Program-made: the position numbers and the translations under genes
Shown: positions 1-7,011 of the stretch, piece after piece
Numbering within the stretch: the first letter of the stretch is position 1
Layout: each line of letters starts with the position of its first letter
Source of the DNA: UM-FILTER-49-7 sp964599895
GTDB taxonomy: Bacteria; Acidobacteriota; Holophagae; Thermotomaculales; Thermotomaculaceae
Assembly: GCA_964599895.1 (NCBI GenBank)
Contig: CAZRHT010000011.1
Span: forward strand, 1 to 52,589
Direction of reading: 5' to 3'
DNA: 52,589 nucleotides
Notes under the pieces: model-generated
What the model saw: only the letters and a program-made list of their open reading frames with translations
The model's database searches: none
What the model was told of the DNA's origin: nothing

Positions 1-567
1 GTCGGCCTCATATTTTTTGTTGCAGTCGGATGGTTTGCCCACATCATCATCGGTGACAATTTCCATGCGATTACACCCGGTGTTGCCTACCGGTCCGGTC
101 AGGTCGGGCCTGAGCACATGGCTCGATATGCGGCCAAATATGGCATCCGTTCAGTCATCAACCTTCGAAGCAAGGTGCCGGAACGAAGATGGTACCAGGA
201 AGAGGTCGCTGCATGTCGTAAGTTACACATTGAACATTACAACTTTGGTCTTTCCGCAAGCAACCCAGCTTCACCGGATATGCTGGACAAACTGGTGAGG
301 CTATTCAAGAAGGTGCCGAAGCCGGTATTGATCCACTGCAAATCCGGTGCGGACCGCGCTGCCTTGGGAGCGGCCATGTGGCAAGTGGCCATGGAAGGGA
401 AACCGCCATCTGAGGCAAAAAAAGCCTTCTCCATCCGTTTCGGTCATATATGGTTCAGTCGTTCCGCTTCCCTAAGGGATTCATTTGACAAATGGGCAAG
501 ACGCTGGAATACTCGGCTGGCGAAAAATAGGATCGCCAAAAAGAAGGAAGCGGTTGCCAAGAAATAG
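1..567 (+). CDS. Membrane-anchored dual-specificity/tyrosine phosphatase-like protein (5' partial)
   Basis: The reading frame is open from base 1, so the N-terminus lies outside the window. The first visible residues (LIFFVAVGW) look like the end of a membrane anchor, followed by a segment of the kind seen in DSP-like phosphatases (ITPGVAYRSGQ, then GIRSVINLR). The catalytic P-loop HCKSGADRA matches HCx5R, with the nucleophilic Cys and phosphate-binding Arg both present. By family it would dephosphorylate phosphotyrosine, phospholipid or similar esters, here probably at the membrane. The C-terminus is very basic (KNRIAKKKEAVAKK). The substrate cannot be told from sequence. The next gene starts 369 bases downstream behind its own promoter, so this is probably the last gene of its operon. 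Confidence 0.8.
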   Translation, partial: VGLIFFVAVGWFAHIIIGDNFHAITPGVAYRSGQVGPEHMARYAAKYGIRSVINLRSKVPERRWYQEEVAACRKLHIEHYNFGLSASNPASPDMLDKLVRLFKKVPKPVLIHCKSGADRAALGAAMWQVAMEGKPPSEAKKAFSIRFGHIWFSRSASLRDSFDKWARRWNTRLAKNRIAKKKEAVAKK

Positions 568-641
568 CTTTGTGATCCGCAATGGACAAACTTCAGTATT
601 GATAAGTCCTTTTAAAACTTTTCTTTTTTGTCAAGTATTCC

Positions 642-670
642 TTGACAAGATGAGCAATTTTACATAAAAT
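642..670 (+). promoter_or_regulatory. Sigma-70-type promoter for the leader ORF and cysK
   Basis: TTGACA at 642-647 and TAAAAT at 665-670 are separated by 17 bases. The predicted start of transcription, about 677, is 22 bases ahead of the leader ORF start codon and about 259 bases ahead of cysK, leaving a long 5' leader. Confidence 0.7.
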
Positions 671-698
671 CCCAATGGAAATGCATAAGGAGTGCCAG

Positions 699-860
699 TT
701 GAAATATTTTTTACGTCCATGTTTCTGCAGGGTTTCAGAAATAATCAACAGCATAAGCCGGGACAATTGCGCATTTTGGGAGGTTCCTGTCCGAAATGAG
801 ATACCAGAACTCACCACACGAGCTGAAATCTTCATTTCGAGCTGCACCTGTCGCCCCTGA
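699..860 (+). CDS. Cys-rich leader peptide candidate upstream of cysK (53 aa, TTG start)
   Basis: This small frame starts with TTG at 699, six bases after a full AAGGAG Shine-Dalgarno (687-692), and sits directly behind a strong promoter. An in-frame ATG at 675 has no ribosome site and lies at the predicted transcription start, so TTG is preferred. The peptide has five cysteines in 53 residues, at positions 8, 10, 24, 49 and 51, including two CxC pairs (PCFCR near the start, SSCTCRP at the end). I recognise no protein family. Cys-rich leader peptides that sense cysteine by ribosome stalling are known upstream of sulfur genes in actinobacteria; a similar role here is inference from the position just before cysteine synthase. 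It could also be a small structural or metal-binding protein. Confidence 0.5.
   Translation: MKYFLRPCFCRVSEIINSISRDNCAFWEVPVRNEIPELTTRAEIFISSCTCRP
821..843 (+). promoter_or_regulatory. Stem-loop at the 3' end of the Cys-rich leader ORF
   Basis: AGCT-GAAAT, loop CTTC, ATTTC-G-AGCT: a nine-base-pair stem with one bulged G. It ends right at Cys codon 49 of the leader ORF (843-845). No T-run follows, so it is not an intrinsic terminator. Confidence 0.35.
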
Positions 861-927
861 CCCATACGATCCATGCTATCTAATCCATTCATTTAAAATA
901 TTTTATCAACAAAACGAATAAGTCAGG
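856..927 (+). promoter_or_regulatory. Possible anti-Shine-Dalgarno pairing controlling cysK
   Basis: CCTGAC at 856-861, which contains the leader ORF stop codon, is the exact reverse complement of GTCAGG at 922-927, the core of the cysK ribosome site. Six base pairs across an A/T-rich 60-base loop could hide the ribosome site. A ribosome held at Cys codons 49 or 51 would cover the upstream arm and free it. The pairing is short, so this remains a hypothesis. Confidence 0.35.
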
Positions 928-935
928 AGAGAATC

Positions 936-1862
936 ATGACACGCATTTACAATAATCTCATTGAATTAACCGGGAATACACCGCTGGTACGGTTGAACCG
1001 GATTACCGAAGGATCAGTGGCCGAAGTGGTGGCCAAACTGGAGTTTACCAATCCCGGAAGCAGTATCAAGGACAGAATCGGTGTTTCAATGATTGAAGCA
1101 GCTGAAAGGGCAGGAAGAATCAGGCAAAATACAGTGATTGTGGAGCCCACATCAGGAAACACCGGCATTGCGCTGGCCTGGGTTGCGGCGGCAAAAGGAT
1201 ACCGTCTTATACTGACCATGCCGGACACCATGAGTGTCGAACGCCGGTCCTTGTTACATGCGCTTGGCGCGAAGCTGGTTCTCACCGACGGTGCAAAGGG
1301 AATGAAGGGCGCTATCGACAAGGCGACCGAAATTGTGGAAAACACTGACGGAGCTTTGATGCTGCAGCAATTTGAGAACCCGGCAAATCCCGCTGCCCAT
1401 CGGGAAAATACGGCTGTTGAAATCTGGAACGACACGGAGGGAAAGGTGGACATTCTGGTAGATGGTGTCGGTACCGGCGGCAGCATTACCGGCATTTCCG
1501 AGGAACTTAAGAAGAGAAATCCGGAATTCAAAACGGTTGCAGTGGAGCCGGAAGACTCGGCTATTCTTTCAGGCGGCCAGCCTGGACCTCACAAAATTCA
1601 GGGAATTGGCGCCGGTTTTTTTCCTGCTGTTTTGAATCGGGATATTATTGACGAGGTGATTCGGGTGAAAAATGAAGACGCATTTGAAACAGCTCAAAAA
1701 CTGGCCCGTCTGGAAGGTATTGTGGCTGGGATTTCCTCCGGTGCTGCTGTTTGGGCGGCACTCGAAGTGGCAAAAAGACCTGAGAATTCGGGTAAACGAA
1801 TTGTGGTCATGATCATGGACACAGGAGAGCGCTACTTAAGCTCCGGCCTGTATGGAAGTTGA
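936..1862 (+). CDS. cysK: Cysteine synthase (O-acetylserine sulfhydrylase)
   Basis: A complete fold-type II PLP enzyme of 308 residues, the usual CysK length, that makes L-cysteine from O-acetylserine and sulfide in the cytoplasm. The PLP lysine is K45 in the NPGSSIKDRIG motif, the substrate loop TSGNTG is at 72-77, a glycine-rich phosphate-binding loop GTGGSITG follows near residue 180, and GISSGAA lies near the end. The ATG is preceded by TCAGGAGAG at a normal distance. The long upstream leader with a promoter and Cys-rich ORF suggests expression tied to cysteine supply. The sulfur source may be linked to the YeeE/YedE transporter pair further along. CysM (cysteine synthase B) is an alternative, but the motif set fits CysK better. 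Confidence 0.95.
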   Translation: MTRIYNNLIELTGNTPLVRLNRITEGSVAEVVAKLEFTNPGSSIKDRIGVSMIEAAERAGRIRQNTVIVEPTSGNTGIALAWVAAAKGYRLILTMPDTMSVERRSLLHALGAKLVLTDGAKGMKGAIDKATEIVENTDGALMLQQFENPANPAAHRENTAVEIWNDTEGKVDILVDGVGTGGSITGISEELKKRNPEFKTVAVEPEDSAILSGGQPGPHKIQGIGAGFFPAVLNRDIIDEVIRVKNEDAFETAQKLARLEGIVAGISSGAAVWAALEVAKRPENSGKRIVVMIMDTGERYLSSGLYGS

Positions 1863-1905
1863 TCTGAAATAAATTGTACCTGCTCTTATTTAAATATGTT
1901 TCCTC

Positions 1906-1934
1906 TTTACTGATCTCTTTGGGTCTGTTATGAT
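1906..1934 (+). promoter_or_regulatory. Promoter of perR, placed for a leaderless transcript
   Basis: TTTACT (1906-1911), 17 bases, then TATGAT (1929-1934) with an upstream TG (TGT-TATGAT, extended -10). The perR ATG at 1941 is seven bases after the -10 box, so transcription should begin at the start codon; no Shine-Dalgarno precedes it. A perfect palindrome TATTTAAATA (1887-1896) just upstream could be an operator. Confidence 0.55.
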
Positions 1935-1940
1935 ATTTTT

Positions 1941-2384
1941 ATGACAGAGAAACGCGATATGGACTGGTTTGTCAAGAAATGTCGGGAATATGGCATGAAA
2001 GTCACGCCTCAGCGTACGCTTGTATTTGAGATACTGTCTATGTTCCACAACCATCCCACCGTTACGGAGGTAGCCAGAGAGGTTGCACTCCGTTCTCCCA
2101 ATGTTTCTTTTGACACGGTCAATCGCACTCTTCAAACTTTTGCAAGGATGGGTCTTCTGCACAAGGTTCACGGCACCGGAAACGGCCTTCGCTTTGACAC
2201 CAACCCCTTACCCCATCACCATGTCGAGTGCATTCGCTGTGGTGGGATTGTGGATATTGAATCTTCCGAGCTTGACAGCATTCCGGTTCCGAAAGCTGTG
2301 AGTGAACGGTACAAAGTGTTGCGTAAAATGGTGGTTTTCGAAAGCTTATGTGATGAGTGTTCGCGGAGCGAAGAGGTTAGATGA
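1941..2384 (+). CDS. perR: Fur-family regulator, PerR-like peroxide sensor
   Basis: 147 residues, a normal Fur-family length. An N-terminal winged helix (about 1-85, with GMKVTPQR and the recognition helix SFDTVNRTL) is followed by the metal/dimer domain. Structural zinc cysteines are C97/C100 (CIRC) and C137/C140 (CDEC). Candidate regulatory ligands are H36/H38, D86, H92-H94 and D105; an Asp in the GGIVDI motif is typical of PerR rather than Fur. It would repress oxidative-stress genes until metal-catalysed histidine oxidation releases it. The rubrerythrin gene starts 51 bases downstream on the same strand, the classic PerR partner. The ATG at 1941 seems to be leaderless; ATG 1959 is a weaker alternative. 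Confidence 0.85.
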   Translation: MTEKRDMDWFVKKCREYGMKVTPQRTLVFEILSMFHNHPTVTEVAREVALRSPNVSFDTVNRTLQTFARMGLLHKVHGTGNGLRFDTNPLPHHHVECIRCGGIVDIESSELDSIPVPKAVSERYKVLRKMVVFESLCDECSRSEEVR

Positions 2385-2435
2385 AGAAAATCAGGCTGTT
2401 CGGAACTGTTCAGCCATTTTTAAAAGGGAGGGAAA

Positions 2436-3032
2436 ATGACAAAATCATTGAAAGGGACAAAGACGCTTGGAAATTTGATGAAAGCCTTTGCAGGAGAATC
2501 CCAGGCGCGCAACCGGTATTCCATGTATGCGTCTGTGGCGGGGAAAGAAGGATACAAGCAGATTGAAGCCTTGTTTCTGGAAACCGGTGACAATGAGCGC
2601 ATCCATGGCAAGAACTTCTACAAACAAATTGTAAAAGGAATGAGTGCTGACGAAGCCGTAATGGTGAATGTAGATGCCGATTATCCGGTTCAGTTGGGGA
2701 CTACGCTACAAAACCTGAAAGCTGCTGCAGCAGGTGAAAACGAGGAATATACTGAGTTGTACCCTACTTTTGGGGATGTGGCGGAAGAAGAGGGATTCCC
2801 CGCAATTGCCGCATTGTTTCGCAACATTGCGAAAGTGGAATGGGCCCACGAACAGCGCTATCTGAAACTGGCGGCCAATATTGAAGAAGGAAAGGTTTTC
2901 AAGAAGGACCAGCCTACCCGTTGGAAATGTACCAAGTGCGGATATATTCACGAAGGCCCTGAAGCTCCCAAAGTGTGTCCGGCATGTGCCCATCCGCAGG
3001 CCTATTTTGAAGTTATGGCAGAAAATTACTGA
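2436..3032 (+). CDS. rbr: Rubrerythrin
   Basis: 198 residues with the two-part rubrerythrin layout. The N-terminal ferritin-like four-helix domain (about 1-145) carries the diiron ligands (AFAGESQARNRY, then ETGDNERIHGK, and the second pair around AEEEGF and WAHEQRY). The C-terminal rubredoxin-like Fe(Cys)4 knuckle uses C165, C168, C181 and C184. It reduces hydrogen peroxide to water in the cytoplasm of anaerobes. The ATG follows GGGAGG at good spacing. It lies directly behind perR, so the pair probably forms a peroxide-responsive unit, and a strong hairpin closes it. Confidence 0.95.
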   Translation: MTKSLKGTKTLGNLMKAFAGESQARNRYSMYASVAGKEGYKQIEALFLETGDNERIHGKNFYKQIVKGMSADEAVMVNVDADYPVQLGTTLQNLKAAAAGENEEYTELYPTFGDVAEEEGFPAIAALFRNIAKVEWAHEQRYLKLAANIEEGKVFKKDQPTRWKCTKCGYIHEGPEAPKVCPACAHPQAYFEVMAENY

Positions 3033-3067
3033 TTTGAGTCGTTCTGCGACAATGCAAATGCAGTAAA

Positions 3068-3095
3068 GAAGGGGTGCCTGAAAAGGCACCTCTTC
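3068..3095. terminator. Bidirectional hairpin terminator between rubrerythrin and cupin genes
   Basis: A 12-base-pair stem (3068-3079 with 3084-3095, one G-U pair) closed by a GAAA tetraloop lies between two converging genes. T-rich tracts are short on both sides, so efficiency is uncertain. Confidence 0.7.
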
Positions 3096-3103
3096 TCATA
3101 TAC

Positions 3104-3445
3104 CTAATAATCTGAGGGGATAATACAGAGAAATCTCAGGGGCTCATCGCCCGTGTTCTCAAACTGGTGTTTTTCTCCTCCCGGAACAAACGCAAATATA
3201 CCTGGGAACAGGGACTTCGGACCGCTCTCACTGTTCAGGTTTCCCTTGCCATCCAGGATAAAAATTTCGTGTTCTCCTGGATGACTGTGAAAGGGAGTAT
3301 GGCCACCGGGTTCCACTTCAAACAGCCGCATAAAGAAATTTGAGGCACCTTCTTTCTCTGCTATCAACCACCGAATCGTAGTGTTTGCTGTGCCCTCCAT
3401 TTCCACTTTTTCCGGTTTAAGTTCTGTGTAAGGTTTTACAATCAT
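3104..3445 (-). CDS. Small single-domain cupin protein
   Basis: 113 residues, almost all one cupin barrel. Motif 1 is GGHTPFHSHPGEHE with metal-ligand candidates H53, H55 and H59/E60; motif 2 is PGGEKHQFEN with H93. The set matches the metal-binding RmlC-like cupins; the substrate is not predictable. The gene sits 40 bases after the GAF gene on the same strand, so the two are probably co-transcribed away from the oxidase operon. With a peroxide/oxygen neighbourhood on both sides, a role in redox or small-molecule sensing is possible, but this is inference from position only. Confidence 0.85.
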   Translation of the reverse strand: MIVKPYTELKPEKVEMEGTANTTIRWLIAEKEGASNFFMRLFEVEPGGHTPFHSHPGEHEIFILDGKGNLNSESGPKSLFPGIFAFVPGGEKHQFENTGDEPLRFLCIIPSDY

Positions 3446-3485
3446 TGATTACTCCATATTATATTTTCCGACTTTCATAAAGCAG

Positions 3486-3977
3486 CTATCTCAGGAGGTG
3501 CTGTCCCGCAACTCTTGCGAGTGAAATAATGGTATCTGTGTCTGACCGCGAAAAGGGGGCTACGCTATCCCGAATCTTTCCTTTTCTGCATACCTGAAGT
3601 ACACCCCTGGGGCCGGATTTGCCTGGGATGGGACAGGAAATCATCCGTTGAATCGGCAACGCGCCCCCCTCCTTTGGTACAAATTGCTCAAACAGCTCCA
3701 CATGTTGGATTTCACTGAGGTTATTGAACACGTAGACCTTGTTTTGCTGAAAGGTCTGCCCGGCAATGGATTTTGCCGTGATGGGGACTGTAGATTTTGC
3801 AAGGGCTTTCGGGTGCCGGAAAATCAGAACTCCGTTGCTCTCTGCCATGACGGTAACGTCTTCCTGTGGGAGATCAAATGTTTCCCCCATAGCGCTGACC
3901 AGCAACTGGAGCCTTTCCGATGCGCTGGGTTCAGCAGCCATCTTTTTTCCCAAATCACTAAAATTGACCTGTCCCAA
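3486..3977 (-). CDS. GAF-domain protein
   Basis: 163 residues with one GAF-like domain: a helix-rich start (ASERLQLLVSAMGETF), a central part with TAKSIAGQTFQQNKVYVFNNL, and an end that fits the last GAF strand and helix (RGVLQVCRKG, then DTDTIISLARVAGQHL). No output domain follows, so it is a stand-alone sensor or part of a complex. The start is TTG at 3977, six bases after GGAGG. It diverges from the bd-like oxidase operon, with the intervening 120 bases holding the oxidase promoter. Stand-alone GAF proteins can bind haem, cyclic nucleotides or tetrapyrroles; no ligand can be assigned here. Confidence 0.75.
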   Translation of the reverse strand: MGQVNFSDLGKKMAAEPSASERLQLLVSAMGETFDLPQEDVTVMAESNGVLIFRHPKALAKSTVPITAKSIAGQTFQQNKVYVFNNLSEIQHVELFEQFVPKEGGALPIQRMISCPIPGKSGPRGVLQVCRKGKIRDSVAPFSRSDTDTIISLARVAGQHLLR

Positions 3978-4031
3978 AGGAAACCTCCAACTTTTTCGCT
4001 TTGAATTCAGCTCTATTCTACCACACCGGCA

Positions 4032-4060
4032 TTGTCATGGAAGGCCATTTTCAGTATAAT
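4032..4060 (+). promoter_or_regulatory. Promoter of the bd-like oxidase operon
   Basis: TTGTCA (4032-4037), a 17-base spacer, and a perfect TATAAT (4055-4060). Predicted transcription start is near 4067, about 30 bases ahead of the first oxidase ATG. Confidence 0.75.
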
Positions 4061-4097
4061 TGGGCTTGAGTTATGAAATTAACAACGGGGGGGACGT

Positions 4098-5867
4098 ATG
4101 AATTTTCCTGTGTGGTACTTGCCCACGATTGGTGGCGGTTTTCTGATAGCCCTGATTGCCGTTACCCACGTATTTGTCTCGCATTTTGCGGTGGGTGGCG
4201 GGCTGTATCTGGTATATTCCGAAAAAAAAGGATTGCGTGAACAGGATCCTGGTATCCTGGCCTTCACAAAACGCCATGCCAAATTTTTCCTGCTTATTAC
4301 CATGGTATACGGTTCCATTACCGGGGTGGGAATCTGGTTTATTGTCGCACTGGTAAACCCGGGCGGTATTTCCCTCGTGATTCACAATTTTGTGTTCGGA
4401 TGGGCCACGGAATGGGTCTTTTTCATACTGGAAGTTTCTGCGGCATTCATCTATTTCTACACTTTTGGCAAAATGGATGACAAGACCCACGTGGCCATCG
4501 GCTGGGTGTACTTCATCAGCGCGTGGGTATCACTGTTTCTGATTACCGGCATTATTGACTTTATGCTGACACCTGGCACATGGTTGGCCAGTCACAATTT
4601 CTGGCGTGGATTTTTCAATCCCTCTTTTGTACCGTCTGTGTTTTTCCGAACCTTCATTGCCACGATGCTGGCGGGAGTATATGGTTATCTGACTGCCTCA
4701 TTTACAAAAGATAAAGCTGTGAAAGAGAGTATGACGCGTTTTTCCGGCAAATGGACACTGGTTTCTCTGATCCTGGCCATTCCAAGCGGGCTATGGTATT
4801 TGGCAGTGCTGCCAACCCACGCCCACAATCTTGTGACGGGCCAGTCTCCCACCATTGTTATGGCTTTGCGCTGGGGATTCTGGGGAGCTGTTGGCATCAT
4901 GATTATCACTTTGATTGCCGGGATCGCAAAACCTTCCTGGAACTTGAAACTGGTAGCGATGCTGGCCTTTATCTGTGGGTTCCTGATTGTGGGTTCATTT
5001 GAATGGACAAGGGAAGCGGCAAGGCGGCCCTTCGTTGTCAACGAGTTCATGTACTCCAATGGGATCCTGAAAAGTGATGTGCCGATGCTGCAGGAAAAGG
5101 GCTTCCTCAAGACAGCCAGGTGGATTCAGAACCGAACCATAACACCGGAAAATCGGTCTGCCGCCGGAAAGGAGCTGTTCATCAGTCAGTGCTATGCCTG
5201 TCACACAATCGGCGGTTTCAACAACGATATCATTGCCCGGACCAAGTCCATGAGTTACACCGCACTGGCGAAATACATCGGGAAAATTCACAAGGTCCGT
5301 TATTTCATGCCGCCATTTGCCGGGACGCCGGAAGAAGCACAGGCACTGGCTGCCTACATTGCGGGGGATTTGAACGGCAAGGATGTGAGTGAGCCAAAAC
5401 CGTCAAATGCAGGAAACAATTCGGGAAAGATTTTGTTTGAAGACAACTGTTCCAGTTGCCATGAGCTGGCGGACCTGGCTGAAAAAACGGCTGGCTGGGA
5501 CCAACAAAAAATCAGGACCGCATTGGACAAATTGAACCAGCTTGTGGAAGAGATGCCGCCGTATGATGGAACATCCGCTGAAAAGGACCAGCTTGCCGCA
5601 TTCCTGTATTCTCTGAATCATAAGGAAGCTGTCCAATCTGTTGTTCCTTCAGTGGACGGGAAGACGGTTTTTGAGGACCACTGTTCCCCTTGCCACGAGT
5701 CTTCGGACCTTGCTGAAAAGACTGCCGCATGGGATCGGGCAAAAATCAGGGATGCGTTGGACAAACTGCATCAGCTTGTTGAAGAGATGCCGCCGATGGA
5801 GGGAACGAAAGCAGAGAAAGAAGCCCTCGCGGACTATCTGAATTCTTTGAAAGGAGGTCAGAAATGA
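4098..5867 (+). CDS. bd-like (CydA-related) membrane cytochrome fused to three c-type haem modules
   Basis: 589 residues. Residues 1 to about 320 are eight or nine hydrophobic helices of the cytochrome bd subunit I type, with candidate haem-b histidines H24 and H29 in the first helix. I do not see the classical CydA GRQPW motif, so quinol oxidase activity is uncertain. The C-terminal 240 residues hold three c-haem sites: CYACH (365-369), CSSCH (451-455) and CSPCH (529-533). The last two lie in 78-residue modules that are near copies of each other. The c-haems should face the periplasm and pass electrons into or out of the b-haem core. The next gene overlaps by four bases (ATGA) and encodes a second membrane subunit. 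The gene has its own strong promoter. Confidence 0.8.
   Translation: MNFPVWYLPTIGGGFLIALIAVTHVFVSHFAVGGGLYLVYSEKKGLREQDPGILAFTKRHAKFFLLITMVYGSITGVGIWFIVALVNPGGISLVIHNFVFGWATEWVFFILEVSAAFIYFYTFGKMDDKTHVAIGWVYFISAWVSLFLITGIIDFMLTPGTWLASHNFWRGFFNPSFVPSVFFRTFIATMLAGVYGYLTASFTKDKAVKESMTRFSGKWTLVSLILAIPSGLWYLAVLPTHAHNLVTGQSPTIVMALRWGFWGAVGIMIITLIAGIAKPSWNLKLVAMLAFICGFLIVGSFEWTREAARRPFVVNEFMYSNGILKSDVPMLQEKGFLKTARWIQNRTITPENRSAAGKELFISQCYACHTIGGFNNDIIARTKSMSYTALAKYIGKIHKVRYFMPPFAGTPEEAQALAAYIAGDLNGKDVSEPKPSNAGNNSGKILFEDNCSSCHELADLAEKTAGWDQQKIRTALDKLNQLVEEMPPYDGTSAEKDQLAAFLYSLNHKEAVQSVVPSVDGKTVFEDHCSPCHESSDLAEKTAAWDRAKIRDALDKLHQLVEEMPPMEGTKAEKEALADYLNSLKGGQK
5424..5864 (+). repeat. Tandem duplication of a c-haem module inside the bd-like gene
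   Basis: Unit 1 begins at 5424 and unit 2 at 5658 (period 234 bases, 78 codons). Both encode FED-x-C-S-x-C-H-E, then DLAEKTA.W, KIR.ALDKL.QLVEEMPP and an acidic helix, and they are also clearly similar as DNA. This indicates a fairly recent in-frame duplication. Confidence 0.85.
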
Positions 5868-6925
5868 ACGGCCAATTTATTCCCACACCGGACGCTCTCC
5901 CTGTGGCATGGGGCTGGCTTCAATTCCTCCTGCTCCTCACATTTCCCATTCACCTTCTCTTTATGAACGCCATGCTGGGTTCAGCCGGTATCTCGATGGT
6001 TCAGCGCTTCAAAGGAGGCGAAGTGAATCGCAGACTGGCCTATTTTCTGGCTATCCTTCTGCCACTGCTGGTTGCCTTTACTGTCACTTTCGGGGTGGCA
6101 CCTCTGCTCTTTGTTCAAGTGCTTTACGAGCAGTTCTTTTATACCAGCTCTATCCTGATGGCTGCTTTCTGGATCCTGATTATTCCCATCCTCATACTGG
6201 CCTATTTCGGTGCTTATCTATATGATTTTCGATTTGAAAAGCTGGGGAAGGCAGGCGGATGGGTAATTTCCATTGTGTTTATACTGTTCATTACAATTGC
6301 CTACTTTCTCAGTAATAACATGTTATTGATGACGCTGCCGGACAAGTTTTCCAGTTACTTTCAACACATGAATGGAACGGTGCTGGCTTCCGGTCATCCC
6401 ACCTTTCTGCCCCGATATTTACACATGGTGATTGGTGCCATCGCCGTAGGTGGTCTTTATACCGCCCTCATTACCAGGCTGAAGTCAAAGAGTGATCCGG
6501 AGCTGGCTGCCTATGGAGAAGATGTGGGTATGAAGGTTTTCAATATGTTTACGATTATCTCCATTCTCCTTGGTATCTGGTTCCTTGTCAGTCAACCGAA
6601 ACCTGTGATGCTGATTTTCATGGGGAAGAACGGGCTCGCAACCGGAGTATTTGTTCTGGCGCTGATCCTGGTTGTTTTGATGCTGGTCCTTTCTTTTCGC
6701 AAAAAAGTACTTGCGACTACCGTAGTGTTGATTGTGCTGGTCTATCTTATGACTTTCATGCGGGCCTTTCTCAGGACCGGTTATCTTGGAAAATTCTTTA
6801 CCCTGGATCAGTTGAAACTGATACCGGAATATTCTCCCATGATTCTTTTTCTGGTTTCACTGGTTGCCGGGATTTTCGTGATGATCTGGATGGTGAAGAA
6901 GGCATGGCAGGCATTGATGATTTGA
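5864..6925 (+). CDS. Second membrane subunit of the bd-like complex
   Basis: 353 residues with about nine membrane helices and no soluble domain. The N-terminal helix (LLLLTFPIHLLFMNAMLGS) carries a His in the position where CydA-type proteins keep a haem ligand, and another His cluster lies at RYLHMVIGA. The start ATG overlaps the stop of the upstream gene as ATGA, implying translational coupling and a fixed stoichiometry. It is not a close match to ordinary CydB by eye; both genes look like products of one CydA-like ancestor. A perfect hairpin terminator ends the operon, so the complex is a two-gene unit. Whether it reduces oxygen or moves electrons between quinones and periplasmic cytochromes is open. 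Confidence 0.7.
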   Translation: MNGQFIPTPDALPVAWGWLQFLLLLTFPIHLLFMNAMLGSAGISMVQRFKGGEVNRRLAYFLAILLPLLVAFTVTFGVAPLLFVQVLYEQFFYTSSILMAAFWILIIPILILAYFGAYLYDFRFEKLGKAGGWVISIVFILFITIAYFLSNNMLLMTLPDKFSSYFQHMNGTVLASGHPTFLPRYLHMVIGAIAVGGLYTALITRLKSKSDPELAAYGEDVGMKVFNMFTIISILLGIWFLVSQPKPVMLIFMGKNGLATGVFVLALILVVLMLVLSFRKKVLATTVVLIVLVYLMTFMRAFLRTGYLGKFFTLDQLKLIPEYSPMILFLVSLVAGIFVMIWMVKKAWQALMI

Positions 6926-6947
6926 TCTGTTGAATCTGCAACACTCA

Positions 6948-6973
6948 AACGGGGCACTGAAAAGTGCCCCGTT
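6948..6973 (+). terminator. Rho-independent terminator of the bd-like operon
   Basis: A perfect 11-base-pair stem, AACGGGGCACT / AGTGCCCCGTT, with a GAAA loop and a run of T directly after (GTTTTTATTT). Confidence 0.9.
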
Positions 6974-7011
6974 TTTATTTCATTGAGATAAGATTCAAGA
7001 AGAAGGATAAG

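Noticed and set aside
675..935. cysK leader considered as a SAM or other known riboswitch or T-box
   Set aside because: I found no SAM riboswitch core, T-box sequence or intrinsic terminator; the Cys-rich frame explains the leader better.
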